Shown here one piece after another: positions 51,201 to 62,480 of a DNA stretch of 62,480 nt (position 1 is its first letter; the number at the start of each line of letters is the position of its first letter). Below the pieces are notes generated by a model. The model searched no databases. It worked only from the letters and a program-made list of their open reading frames with translations, and was not told where the DNA came from. The DNA lies in assembly GCA_032358255.1 (NCBI GenBank), contig JAULBX010025387.1, forward strand, positions 1-62,480, given 5' to 3'. Origin of the DNA: Heterotrichella gracilis (taxonomy: Eukaryota > Sar > Xanthophyceae > Tribonematales > Xanthonemataceae). The position numbers and the translations under genes were made by a program.

Positions 51201-54200
51201 TTTGCCCGCAAAACCAGTCAATGTCAGCAATGATGCTCACCAATGTGCGCCACCTGAATCATGCCCACATCGTTTGCACCATCCCCAATGCCCAGCGTGG
51301 TATCCCCAGTGGTCCGCACCAGCGCCGTCACCACTGCTTTCTGCTTGGGGGAGACCCGGCAGCAGATGACCGACGTGCAATCCATGCCCACCTACAGCCA
51401 CATTTATTGTTAGTGACCCCTGAAGCAGGCAGTAATAATTCATGCAAGACATGCTTGGCCCGCTTCCACCCTACTTACTTAGACAGCTTTGCGTATGTTT
51501 CAAGGTCATCGTGCCCAATTAATGGGATGGCATCCCTGTATGGCTTTTTAACATATATTCTATTCCCGCACTACGTAGGTACCTCACAGCAATACCCACC
51601 CAAACAAGCAACTAGTACTTACTGGTACCCTCCTACCACTTGCCACTCACCTCCAGCAGCTGTTGGCACAGCTCGTCTGTGAGCGCATGCGTGAGCGCCT
51701 TGCCGTCAATTACCAGTGCATGATCAACCGAGCCCTGGGTGGCGCCGATGGCCTGCGCCGCTTGCGCCAGCCGGTCCTGTACCAGCCTCTTTGCCGCCGC
51801 CCTCGCCGCCTCCACCTGGCCGCTGTCCTCCAGCCCGCGTATCTCCTGCGTGTCGCATGTGATGACGTGTTGCTGCATGCCCGTGCGCAGCAGGCTGCAG
51901 GCAAAGCCGATGTTGATGGCCGTTTCCTGCAGAGCCACAAGGGCATGTTATTAGCAATGAGGAGACACTGGCACCGTGCTGTATGTGCATCTGTTGTATC
52001 CTGCGAGATGTGCTCACCCTGAACTCAGTCTGCTGCAACCAAAGTTCTGCATTGCAATCAACTCAGATCATGCATGCAACCTGGTTGTTCACCAGATGCC
52101 TGTGCGTGCCCTTCACGCTGCTATGGTCAATGCTTTAAATGGTGGCTATCCTGTTTCTCTGCCACTACAGCTTGTATGCTACTACAGCAATCTACACCAT
52201 CATGGGAGCCTGGTTTGTGACGAAGGCCTCTTTAGATGCATGCATGCCCATCCATACTCCCCAGCCTGTTCACCTGCTTGTCCCCCGTCAGCACCCAAAT
52301 GCGTATGCCTGCTGCAGCCAGCTTCTCAATGCACTCGGGCACCCCAGCCTGCAGCTTGTCCTCAATGGCGGTGCAGCCAAGCAGGACCAGGTTGCGCTCA
52401 ATGTCCTCACTCACAGCATCTACCAGCTGGTCACGGTTACTCATTGAGGTCTTGGCCTCAAAGTAGCGCTGCTGCCACCTGCAGATAGTGGGTGGTGCTG
52501 GATAATGAGAAACTGCTTGCATGTGTACAGATTAATCACAAAAAATTTCTTTATGGACAATGACAAACTGAAGACACCATGTCACATTTTGGCTATATGA
52601 CACAAGCCTGATATATCATAGGCCATCTACATATGTTACTTCTGATGCCCAACCCACGCACACCAGTCATATGGCACTCACAAGTCATATTGCTCTGGGT
52701 CAAGTTCTGCATATGCCAGGCACAGCGTCCTCAGGCCCCCGTTGCCGTACTCCTGCATGTGCTCCCTTGTCACAGACACCAGCTGAGAATTGACGGGATG
52801 GTTGAGCGCCAGCCGCTCATAAATCACAGTATCTGCCCCCTGCACAGAGTGACCAAATTTCAGGTGCATGCATGGCAGATGCAGTCAATTTCGTCTTGAG
52901 ATGGCCATGCTATGATACTATCCAAATAGCTTATGACCGTCATCAGGGTACTGTAATGTGCTGTGGTCAATTACCTTGCAAAACAGAAACAAGCGCCCTG
53001 CGGCGCTCCTGCATATGACGCTCATCCGCTTGCGCGTGCTGTTGAACTCCAGGATGTTCAGTATCTCGTACTCCACATCCTGTGTGGTGGCGCCAACTGT
53101 CTCCCTGACAACCACACTGGTGGGGCCACGCCGGTAGAAGAAGCACCCAAACACTTTGGCAGCCGCCACTAGCGCAGCTTCATCTGGAGACTCTGCCTCG
53201 TAAACAATGCTGTCTGGGGAGTCAGGCCCTGCAACATGCAAGAGAGTCAAGGTAAAAATTTTCTTACTTTTAATACAGGCAATGGCCCAGGGCCCACCAT
53301 AGGCAATGGGCTCCTTTGCAATGAATGAAAGGCAGGAGACGCAAGTAAGATCAGAGCTAGTCCAAAGCATCATCTGAGGATGTGACATGATCAGGACAGA
53401 AAGCATGCATGGCAAAAATTCTTAGCCCTCTAATATAATCACTGGCACAATCTCATTGCTTTACTGCCACTTATCTATGTCATTATTTTACTGGTTGAAT
53501 AAGAAAATGGACATTAATCTGCCGCATCAAAATGTTTTCAATTGTTTCAATCAATTGTAAAAAATGAATCAACATTTATTCATTTAATTAATTGTTGAAA
53601 ACAAGGTGCCAATGCTGGGAGGAGGCCGTGTCTGTGGCATATACGCGTAAGAAATGCAATCACTGACAATGTGCACACTGACAATTTGTTCACATTGCAA
53701 ACTGTTCACAATTGTGGCTACTCCTGGGCATTTCAAACCCCACATGTAAGACCACTAGTCACAGTGCGCAGGTTGAAGGATGGAAAAACACAAGACGCAC
53801 CATCAGGGATGACTGTGTGGCACACAGACAAGACACAGAAGAACATCTGGATGAGATCGGCATGAGCCTCTTGCGCCCATGCTCCATCCAGTAATCGTGT
53901 GTCGTAGAAATTGAACGATTTCTGCTGCCACTTGGCAGCCAGTGGATCAATGTCTATCTTCAGCTTCTGCCCTAGTCTGCAGCATGGAAAATTGCTCATA
54001 ATTATCTGTTCTAGGAGAATGCAACTATGTGTAAGGCTGATTGCAACCATGGGCACAGTCTCTAGGCAAAAATATGCAATGCAGCTTTCTTCATGGGATG
54101 CATATTACCATGACAGGCTGCACTGAGTGCAGTAGGTCACCTTTTGGCGTTTGCCTTCTCGATTTCTGTGATGCCTGTCCCGTAGCTCACCCCACCAATG

Positions 54201-56039
54201 GAGCACTTGAAGAACTCCATCACATTCCTTGTCAGGGTACCAGTCTTGTCGGACAGGACTGTCCTCACCATCCCCAGCTCCTCGTTGAGGTTTGAGGTCC
54301 TGGCTTGTGCAGGGGTGTCTGTCTCTGAGTGGTACATGCTGAGGTCGCTGGTGATGAACACCATTGCCTGCACCACCTTGACCATCTCCATGGAGACGTA
54401 CAGCGAGATCGGGATGAGGTACCCATACAGGATGAAGCTGGTGATGAAGGAATACACCCCCACACGCGCTGGCTGCCCTGGGTTGTACTCTGGGCTGGGG
54501 TGCCAGGGCATGACGTACCACATGGCGGGCATGCTGTTCTGTGTCCACACCGCGCTCAGCACTGAGCCCAGTATGCATAGCCCAATCAGCAGCGTGAACA
54601 TGAACAGGATGAGGAAGTCCATGGTCTTCTCAATCCTGCTCCGCTTTGAAGGCGGGATTGTTGAGTTGCGCATCACCTTGGTGTCGTGACCGGCAAACAC
54701 CACAACCCCCAGGATGCGCTTTGTGTTCCTCAGGCTGGATCCTCGCAGCAGCAGGGATGCTGGGGACAGCGGCAGGATCAGCTCCTCTTGTGTTGATGGG
54801 TTGGTGATGTGGATGTTGCCAACAAATGTGTAGAGGGATGCATTTGGCTGCTCTGAGTGAATGACTGCCTGCAATAGCACATGGACCGCTGTCTTGTGCT
54901 GCACATGTGCGCTATACGGGAATTATTTATGCCTGACATACAAGCAGTCCAAGCCTTTTATAGCTACATGGCATGCCGTCACCTTGAAATCAGCCACACT
55001 GTTATCCGCAACCTTGATGCCTGACTCCAGTGCCCGCTTGATCTTCAAATTGCTCTCCCCATCAAGGTTGATGGTCTCAATGTAGCACACCCCATCTTCA
55101 CTATCTGATGTTGCCAACAGGAGGAGGTCGGCTGGGAAGTAGCTGTCTTTGACCACCGCCACAATGTCACCCACCTTTGAAAATACCGTTGACCAATGTA
55201 TCAGACACTGCGCTTGTACTGGATCAGGTGACATAGCATGCAATTTTATAAGCAATGCAACATGTCATATAGAGCAGCTGAGGTAGAAGGCACTGAGGTA
55301 TGCCGGTGGCAACCACAGCCAATAACTACTGTGAAGGCATTGCCCAGCTGGATGGCTTCCTTACTTTCACTTCCTTCCATAGCTTCTTCTCAAACCCTTT
55401 TGTGTGCGGGTTGAACACCTCAACAGCACGGTTGTTGACCTCCTTGTCGGCCTTGTATCTCCGCAAGTCCTCTATGGCCTCTTTGATCAGGGACACCCCC
55501 AGCACAAAAACCAGCGGCGCAAAGGTTGTGAGTGGCCTGGCCAACCACAACACATGGGTGAGCAGGCACGGCACAGCGGTATCACATAAGGCCTTCATCC
55601 AGCCAATTGTTTGCTATATGGAACAACTAGCCTGCCAACAAACATGCTACACCCTTGCAGGCACCAACAACCCCTTACCTCACAGGACTCAGTGAGGTAC
55701 ATGACAGGGCTGCCACAATCGTGAAGTATATGTTTGCAACGCGCCTGCAAACATATAGAAGTGGTGTGTGCCCGTGGGGTGAAGTAGCTGCCACCGTGAG
55801 CGGCATGATAAGTCACTGACAGTAGCAACAACCACAAAGTTATTTGGCTTGTTGGCACACCTGTATTGCTCATACAGTGCGCGCGGAACAAAAGTGAGGA
55901 CATTGTACTTTGTGGTTGACACATAGTTCCCCTTGAAGGCTGGGTTGCCGTGGTGCTGGTTGATGTGTATGTACCGGGGCTCCTTGCTGTAGGAGCTGCC
56001 CCGGTCCCGCTGCAACCGCTTCAGCATTTTGTTTCCCAT
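48204..56039 (-). CDS. P4-type ATPase, phospholipid flippase (ALA/Drs2-like)
   Basis: About 17 exons encode roughly 1,350-1,400 residues starting at ATG 56039. The N-terminal motif is [20 protein letters not shown], typical of the family. The first membrane hairpin ([32 protein letters not shown]) leads to [12 protein letters not shown]. The actuator domain has [15 protein letters not shown] and [10 protein letters not shown]; most P4-ATPases have DGET here. The P4 hallmark [12 protein letters not shown] precedes the phosphorylation site [10 protein letters not shown]. The nucleotide-binding domain shows ESPDEAALV and [13 protein letters not shown], and the hinge [19 protein letters not shown]. 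The C-terminal membrane half ([34 protein letters not shown] and others) ends in a hydrophilic Ser/Pro/Ala-rich tail of about 250 residues. It moves aminophospholipids to the cytosolic leaflet of plasma, Golgi or endosomal membranes with a CDC50 partner. Confidence 0.94.
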
Positions 56040-56884
56040 GCTGGTTCTGGCCTATGGAACCATCTGTACCAGGGCCCCCTGCCTTGCACCTACCACGCGT
56101 GTTGCAGGTCACCTGCATACATATGCATGGAATACCTGCTTTAATGGTTGCAGCTGTGCGTGTGGGTCGCGCGATGAAATACTGCAAGGGCCATGCGATT
56201 TCACACAGGCTGCTGCTACCAAATGCCTGTTGTTTCCGCACTTTTGGGAACAGTGCAACACTCGCTGTTAACCAGAATTCTGCTATTGTATACATGCGGA
56301 GGAAAGAAACCTGTCCTGAGCATGGTGGCTGTGGTTTTTGAAGCACCTGATATCCATACTGCTGCCACACCTACCGCACATCCCCCGCAACGTTCCTCAA
56401 CTCCTCAGACAGGTTACCTAGAAACAACCGTAAGAAAAAAGTTATAGTTCAGCAAGTTGTGAACGGACCTTGCTTGTCAGTCACCAGTGCACACCAACCG
56501 CTCACAGGTCGAAGCGCTTGCAAATGTGTAGGCATGCCGCCCAGATGCCACAGGGTCTGGGTCGCAATTGAAACCCAAAGTATATTTGCGTCTTTTAGCC
56601 GACAACAGACTGATCCAGTTTGGGTTTAGCCTATTGCCGCGCTTAGATAGTGTGTGGTCCCAGTCGTTCAAGCAGAACTGCACAGGGCTTCTGGGCTGCG
56701 CCCATCTGGTGACGACTTTCACTGCCCTATGGCTGAGTAGAGCACACCTCGTAGCAATTACCTCCTCGTGGGTGCTTTTAAAGGCCAGCTCGCACCGCTG
56801 TAACCTCCAACATTGGCACATGTGCAAGTGCTCATGCATGCGTTGAGCCAGTACAGGGAGAGCACAAGATCACATCGTCACGAG
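56040..56884. other. Upstream region of the flippase gene
   Basis: Open frames on both strands (56477-56839 minus, 56568-56846 plus) overlap and show no signature. The promoter of the flippase gene should lie here. No RNA gene was seen. Confidence 0.45.
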
Positions 56885-58344
56885 GGTGACCCGCATTATG
56901 TAATTTGACCGGATTGGATTGACCGGGATCCGGGGCACGCGGGCCTCCGCTTCGCCAGCCTGTCGAGCAACAAGTGCCCACCCCAACAAAACCATGGTAG
57001 TACCAGCGTTTTGCGTTGGCAATCACTCGATAAGTAGCACGCCAATTGCTAGCGCCGTGGCACTGTATCTGCAACCTGTGAGTGTGCCAACCAAATCCCG
57101 CTCTTCCTGGGCCCTTGCACGCCCCGCTTGCGCGCAGCCTGCTTGGGTCCCCTTTTCTTGGCCCACCACTGTTTGGAACTCCATTCAAACCCTGCTGCAG
57201 CTTTCCCGAGGTTCAAGCCCGCTCTCTTCGTCCTACTCTGTCGCCAGTGCGTGCCGGTCTCAAAGTGACACTTTCACGGACAGCAGCTCGGGTGGTGTCC
57301 TCTCAAGGTAGGGAACCCCTCGCGCAGACTTGCACACATGGCCTGAATGCTGACAATGCCTTCGCGGGAGACACGATTTTAGTGCCGAATTTGGAAAGCT
57401 GTTGTTGTGGTGTACCTTATAGGCCAGCTGTCCGCTGTAGGTTTTGCGGTACTCGTATTCACGGATTCGCGTAGCTGTATAGCCCACTTCCAAGCCCAGT
57501 TTCCGGACACGCGGAAGGCTGAGGGGAGCTGGGTCACACATGTCCTGCCGGTCACCAAAGTCCTGCGCCGCTTGCTGCACCGATAACCTGTAGTTGCTGG
57601 TGCCAGCAGTTCTTTTGTCTGTGGAGTAGTATATGTCGCCAACCGGAACCCCTGGTGTTTAAGTGGGCCAGGATCAACGCTGATATGACTTGGAGCTAGC
57701 AGCCATCCTTCCAGTATGTACACTCCAGTGCGAAACGTTGCTTGATAAACCAGCGCATCGGCTCCCGTTGCTTTGTTGTGAAAAGACGCTGCGAGTGCAA
57801 CTGTGTTTTGCTCCCTGCTTTGATCGCCAGCACCTGCGCGGCACCCCCTCTTTCCCGGATACCGATCGAGCTGTGGGGGGTAGAGGTGCAACGCCATTCG
57901 GCTTCTATTCGGTGCCAACCACTTTCGCCCGTTCGGTTTCCTTTTAATAAGACCGTGTTTTCAAACGAGTAGATGTGGGTTTGGGCAAGGTCGCCTCGTG
58001 GTAGTGTGTCTTGAGGAGATGCAGTCCTGGTCATGGCTCGCACCACCACTTGCAGCGTCTTTCTGTGACACCAGCTCTCCATGTGGGCCTTGTGCGGCAT
58101 TCTGATAAGCTGTATCTTCTTGCAGGGGGTAACGTTTGGTTGCCTTTGACTTGTTGTGACCACTGGAATAAACCGACCGCGCTGCACTTACAAGTAAGGC
58201 ACCACCACTCGGGAATGCGTCGGCTTGACCCCTACAACCCTGTTGCCTGTCAGCCCTTTCACACAGCCAACCAGCTGCAAGAACTGCTTGCAGTACACGA
58301 AGCACCAAGTTGCCCTCTTGTCGTTGAAATGTTGTTTTTGGCAT
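56885..58344 (-). CDS. Probable unidentified gene, minus strand; exon structure tentative
   Basis: I do not recognise this gene. The best exon is 57651-57416: VPVGDIYYSTDKRTAGTSNY, then RLSVQQAAQDFGDRQDMCDP, then VRKLGLEVGYTATRIREYEY and RKTYSGQLAYK before a GTACAC donor. Its composition is clearly protein-like, and it ends in phase with an acceptor near 57065, followed by GASNWRATYRVIANAKRWYY. Upstream (58187-57660) two overlapping open frames of 163 and 179 codons compete. One reads ALAASFHNKATGADALVYQA and DPGPLKHQG, and would run straight into the 57651 exon if one G were added at the G4 run 57649-57652. Start, stop and the other exons are not fixed. Alternatives are a decayed gene or an unknown repeat. 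Confidence 0.38.
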
Positions 58345-58702
58345 ATATGAGCACCTACTTTTTCACTGCGCACTTCACAAGGAGGACCAACGCCCTGTTG
58401 TCAGGCGGAGACGGCAGCAGCGCTCTATGCTGCTGCCTGTGTGTGTAGAGGTCGCAAGTCACGTCTGTGGCACTGAGTAGAGGCTGGCATAGGGCCCAAC
58501 GGGTGGCTTGGTTGCAACTGCAGGGGTTGCCTGCCATCTGCATGGTCTCTCCCTTTGCCCTGGGTATTCTGCAACTCCTGCCACTTTTCCTGCAAACCTG
58601 CGTTCAGCAAACTCACTTGTGTGCCCCCACCCCCAGGCCTGCAGTGTGCTGTCCTGTCCCTAGTCCCTCCGCCCTGCGCTGGCAAATGCCTACTAGGGCC
58701 CC
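58345..58702. promoter_or_regulatory. Upstream region of the RWP-RK gene
   Basis: It lies between the tentative minus-strand gene and the ATG at 58703. It contains a pyrimidine-rich stretch ending in CTAG at 58694-58697, which could be a splice acceptor. The first coding exon may therefore be preceded by an upstream exon. No defined promoter element was recognised. Confidence 0.4.
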
Positions 58703-61700
58703 ATGGACGTGGATATCAACCCCTCCAAGGCGCACCAGCAGCCCCAGTCTGCTGTGAACGAGTCTGGGCGCAGGCTGTTCAAGACCGACAGCGCCAACCA
58801 GCGCCACCTGGACGCGGCCCGTCCCTGTGGCCCCGTGAAGCTGGAGATGGACATACACCCAGCCATGGACCCGCGAGCGCGCTTTGAAGCCATGGAACGG
58901 GCGGAGCAGTTTGGAGCAATGAATCGGGCGCAGCAGTTTGACGCGCTGGACACCCGCGCCATGCTTGACGCCATGGAGCAGCGGGTGATGGTGAACCAGG
59001 CGCGCCTGGAGTCCATGGAGCACCAGCAGGGCCAGGCTGCCCCTGACACCCAGTACTGGGTGCAGCAGGCCCAGCAGGCGCAGCAGGCCCCTGCCTCCAC
59101 CCATGAGCCGTCGCTCAAGCGCCACGCGCCCGGCAGCCAGCCGCGTGACTGGGGCAACTTAAACCTGGTGCCCAACCCCATGTTTGCCAACACGCCCATG
59201 TACCCACAGCCCGCCACCTCGCCGCCCAGCGTGCTGTACGCCAGCAGCGGCAGCCGGGGGTACTACCGCGCTGACTCGCCGCGCGCCATGCATGGCACCG
59301 AGGAGGAGCGGCTGTGGGGGCTGGAGGTGGCACAGGTGCAGGCAAATCCTTCCCACATCCCACCACCTTCACTCCCACCAACCGGCATCCGGTTCATTAG
59401 CTGCGCACGCTTTGGCATGCCCACCAGTCTAGCATTCCATTGTTCTCAACCTGTCGCGTCACGTCCATCAACTGTTCCTTGAAGTGGCATGCCAGCTGTC
59501 GCATGACTACCTCGGCACTGAGCCATTGGCCTCACCCTGCGCCCCCCTGCCGCAGATGATGCACCCCACCAGCGACCAGCACCAGGTGGCGCTGTACCAG
59601 CAGGGCGGCGGCCGCGTGGCGCTGTACCCGCGCAGCGAGTCGGGCAGCCTGCACCTGCAGCAGCAGCAGCTGGAGCTGGGCCAGGCGGCATACTCATATG
59701 GGTAAGGGGTCTACTCCCAGGGTCTGCTGTAAGCCAGGGCTGGTGTGCTTTCCTCCCACCGCATGTGCACCAGGAAGAAAAGGGGTTCCTTGTGCTTGGA
59801 GGCTGTTGGTTGATGCACCCACAAGCAGCACCTGTGCCTATGCGCCTGATACCACATGCAGCGCCTTCATCGGATGCTCCCTGCCACCTAGCCCACAGTT
59901 GTGGCATGATCCCCCCCTTGGCACTCACGTACACAGCGCTCGGGTTGACTTCACGTCCCTGGCTGTTCTTGCAGGGAGAGTGACCTGTCCATCAATTCTC
60001 CGCACCCCTCCCTCGCCTCCCACTACAGCAACTCGCAGTCAGGCTCGCTCCCCCTGCCCGCCTCCTCGCGCCACGCCCAGTACCAGCGCACCCACTCCCT
60101 CCCAGCACCGGCCTACACACTGCCACCCGGCGGCGCCTCCTCCCTCCCCCCCCACATGTCCCACCCGCTCCCCCTGTACCCCGAGGAGGCCCCACCTCCC
60201 CTCCACATGGGCGGACCCGGCGAATACCTGTCCCTGTGCTCCATAGACGAGGACAAGGTGGACAGTGTGATGGCGGAGGTGACGGACCCAAGCATCTCGC
60301 CTTTTGTGCCCCCCCGCAGCTGGAGGACCGTGCCAGACAGCGAGCCGCAGATGCCCGCCATGCCCTACGGCTCGCTGCCCATGAACCAAGCAGGCAGCCT
60401 GGGCGAGGCAGGGGGGTCATTCCCAGGCAACCATCACCTGGTGGCGGGCCACCCCACCCGCTCCCTACCCGCCCAGCTGGAGCTAGCCAGGCAGCGAGTG
60501 GCGCCGTTTGCGCCCTCGGCGCGTCCCCCTGAAACAGCGCGCTACCAGAGGTGGACCAACAGCCTCACCACCGCCACGCGCTCACTCCCGGTGGACCCGG
60601 TGGGCAAGAAAATGCGGTACAACACGCAGTACCCCGCGGCCATGGGGGGGCCAGGCGCGGTGGCGGCCTCGCACCACCACCACCCTCCCCGCCACCCTGG
60701 CCCCTCCGCCCCCCACCACCCACCCAGCGGCAGCCTGCCCAGCCTGACCCTGGAGATGGGCAACCCCGAGCACAGGGCGGCCTTCAAGCACGTGAACGCC
60801 GTGCTCACCGCATCCATCCAGTCGGGGAAACTGGCTGCAGCTCGGAGGTCACTGGAGGCGCGCAGCCCGGTGGGCACACCCGGGTCGGGGTCACTGGCGA
60901 TGGTGCGTGCCGCACCCTGGCCTGCTGGCATGTGGCGCGCGTGGGGCCCTTCGATCAAGGCCCTGCAACCTGTGTGCTGCCGTGCATGGCACCGCTGCAA
61001 AGAGCGTGTGAGCATGTTGTTTTGCCAGAGGACAGCGTGCTGCAACGGTGCTCTTTATGGCCCCTTGCCCAGGTTGTCGACCTGCACATGACCTGTTGTG
61101 TCCCGTCCTTCCCCTTCACCCCAAACCCTCTGTGTGCCACCTGCAGTCCACTGGCAGCGTCCTCCCCCAAGGCGCCAGCTCGCTTGAGAACCCCGCCCTG
61201 CGCCAGGCGGCCATTGACGGCATGCTGGAGGTAGATAGCGACTGCGACGAGACCAATGCTCCGACAGCGCGGCGCGAGGTGCAGCAGCGCCTAGTCTCCG
61301 CCCCCTCAGCCCTGGCGGCCGCACATTCTGCCGCCATCAGGCAGCGCCTGGCCTCCGCCGCGCTGCAACGCCCTAGGGCGCCGCCACCGCAGCGGCAGCC
61401 GGAGCCAGAGTCGGAGCCAGAGTCGGAGCCAGAGTGGGAGCCAGAGGAGGAGCTGGACCCGCCACACCTGCCCAGCGCAGGCAGCAGCGAGAGCGACCTG
61501 GGTGAGCTGCTCCCCAGCAGGGCAGGGAGCCTGGGCGCAGCGCTCACCACGCCCGCCGCCGCTGCCGCTCCGGCGCTGCCTGTCGCCCCCGCTGCGGCTG
61601 CTGTTGCGCCCCCCGAGGATGAGGTTGTGCTTGTATACCAGAACAAGACGCTGTCGGTGTCCATACTGGAGCAGGGCGGCTTCTTTGACATGCCCATACA

Positions 61701-62480
61701 GGTGTGGCCACTGCTGGGTGAGGGGGGCAGCAAGTGCACGCACTGCCAGGGCGTAGGGTAAAGTCCCATTGCACTGTGGGGCAATTGGTGCAGTGTGGAA
61801 GTAGCTGTAGTGCCAGTGGTACTGGCACTTTGGAGAGCAAAGCAGTTTAGGACTCGCATACTCAAGAGTTGAGTCTCGAGTGTGTGGATCTCTGCCGCGC
61901 GCGTACAGCGCGGCACATCCGATCGTATTACGTGTTCCTTCCGGAGCAATCACGTCCCTGTGGCTGTCACGTGCATCACATGCTGGATGCGAACCGGGTT
62001 TCTCTTCCGGATCTATAATTTGAAGAAGCTTCGTCAGCCGGTTGTGGAAGCTGCCGGACGCTAGCGTTTGAAGTTTGAAGTTTGAACGTGCTGCCAAACA
62101 GCAAATGCAATGACTGGAAACCGAGGTCGACCCACAACAACAGGGTCCTCCGCACCATGACGAGCTTACCCACATCAAGGATGGCAGGCCCCCTTCCTGC
62201 CGCCACTACTACCTGCGTGGGCATGCACCCTCCCCTCTTGACCCCCACCACCCTGTGGCCCCCCTTGTGCAGGGCGCCTGCGACAAGCTTGGCATTGCCT
62301 GCACCAGCATGAAGAAGCTGTGTCGGAGACTGAATATCTTGCGCTGGCCCTACCGCAAGCGCCGCTCCTTGCGCGCCATGATAGACCTGGTGAACAAGAT
62401 GGTGGAGCACCTGGCTGCAGTGGCCCAGGAGGAGCACAAGTGAGTGGAAGGGGGGGGGGGGGGGGGGGGGGGCGCCCCAC
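58703..62480 (+). CDS. RWP-RK domain transcription factor with long disordered N-terminal region (may continue past the window)
   Basis: Five exons join in phase: 58703-59335, 59556-59701, 59975-60902, 61147-61701 and 62273 onward, giving about 810 residues. The first 740 are low-complexity: Met/Ala/Gln repeats (FEAMERAEQFGAMNRAQQF, QYWVQQAQQAQQAP), Gln runs, Ser/Pro/His-rich parts and an acidic EPESEPESEPEWEPEEE block. The RWP-RK domain is split by the last intron: KTLSVSILEQGGFFDMPIQ, then GACDKLGIACTSMKKLCRRL and NILRWPYRKRRSL, carrying the defining RWPxRK signature. A leucine/Met-rich helix (RAMIDLVNKMVEHLAAVAQE) follows, as in other members. RWP-RK proteins are plant/algal nuclear DNA-binding regulators of nitrogen response (NIT2/NLP type) or gamete identity (MID/RKD type). 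Which type this is cannot be told. At 62440 the frame meets TGA inside a GTGAGT donor, so the protein either ends there or is spliced onwards. Confidence 0.85.
62450..62472. repeat. Poly-G run (23 bases)
   Basis: An uninterrupted run of 23 G lies just after the last RWP-RK exon, close to the window edge. Such runs can form G-quadruplexes and are error-prone in assemblies. Confidence 0.9.

Noticed and set aside
1..62480. Bacterial features such as operons, CRISPR arrays or IS elements
   Set aside because: Every recognised gene is interrupted by GT-AG introns and encodes eukaryotic proteins. No array of regularly spaced repeats was seen.

Overview
The window is nuclear DNA from an intron-rich eukaryote, most likely a green alga (trebouxiophyte-like chlorophyte). 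The reasons are GC-rich exons split by many GT-AG introns of about 100-900 bp, a stand-alone urea carboxylase (chlorophytes keep it separate from allophanate hydrolase), an RWP-RK transcription factor, a TIC56-like GYF protein, TTTAGGG telomere-type motifs, and a strong excess of TGCATGCA words. This assignment is inference; no rRNA or organelle marker is present. Gene models were built by hand by matching reading frames with splice sites. Where I say the phases agree, every intron joins codons without a break.

Layout, left to right: (1) minus strand, a CocE/NonD-type serine hydrolase of the X-Pro dipeptidyl-peptidase superfamily, running off the left edge (1-5343); (2) minus strand, a very hydrophilic LEA-like protein with a mitochondrial-type leader (6549-9825), with a roughly 600-bp MITE-like element in one intron; (3) minus strand, an unrecognised acidic protein gene (about 11327-13155) with two probable homopolymer frameshifts; (4) a cluster of tRNA-Val-derived repeats (14250-15430), including one intact tRNA-Val(AAC)-like gene, one copy with an AAT anticodon and one copy lacking the anticodon arm; (5) minus strand, RPAC1, the shared subunit of RNA polymerases I and III (15940-18160), head-to-head with (6) plus strand, a nucleoside hydrolase (18856-21635); (7) plus strand, a chromatin-reader-like protein with Tudor-like modules and a half CXXC zinc motif (22638-27514); (8) plus strand, urea carboxylase DUR1 (28362-37766); (9) minus strand, a small TIC56-like GYF protein (39073-39721), head-to-head with (10) plus strand, WDR6/TRM734, a WD40 cofactor of tRNA wobble 2'-O-methylation (40140-46938); (11) minus strand, a P4-ATPase lipid flippase (48204-56039); (12) minus strand, a probable unidentified gene (about 56885-58344); (13) plus strand, a large disordered protein ending in an RWP-RK DNA-binding domain (58703 to the right edge).

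Most genes are housekeeping. The urea carboxylase, the nucleoside hydrolase and the RWP-RK factor all fit nitrogen scavenging, but they are spread over 40 kb, so co-regulation is only a hypothesis. The least ordinary material is the tRNA-Val repeat cluster, the MITE-like insertion, the Tudor/CXXC protein and the unidentified gene near 57.5 kb.
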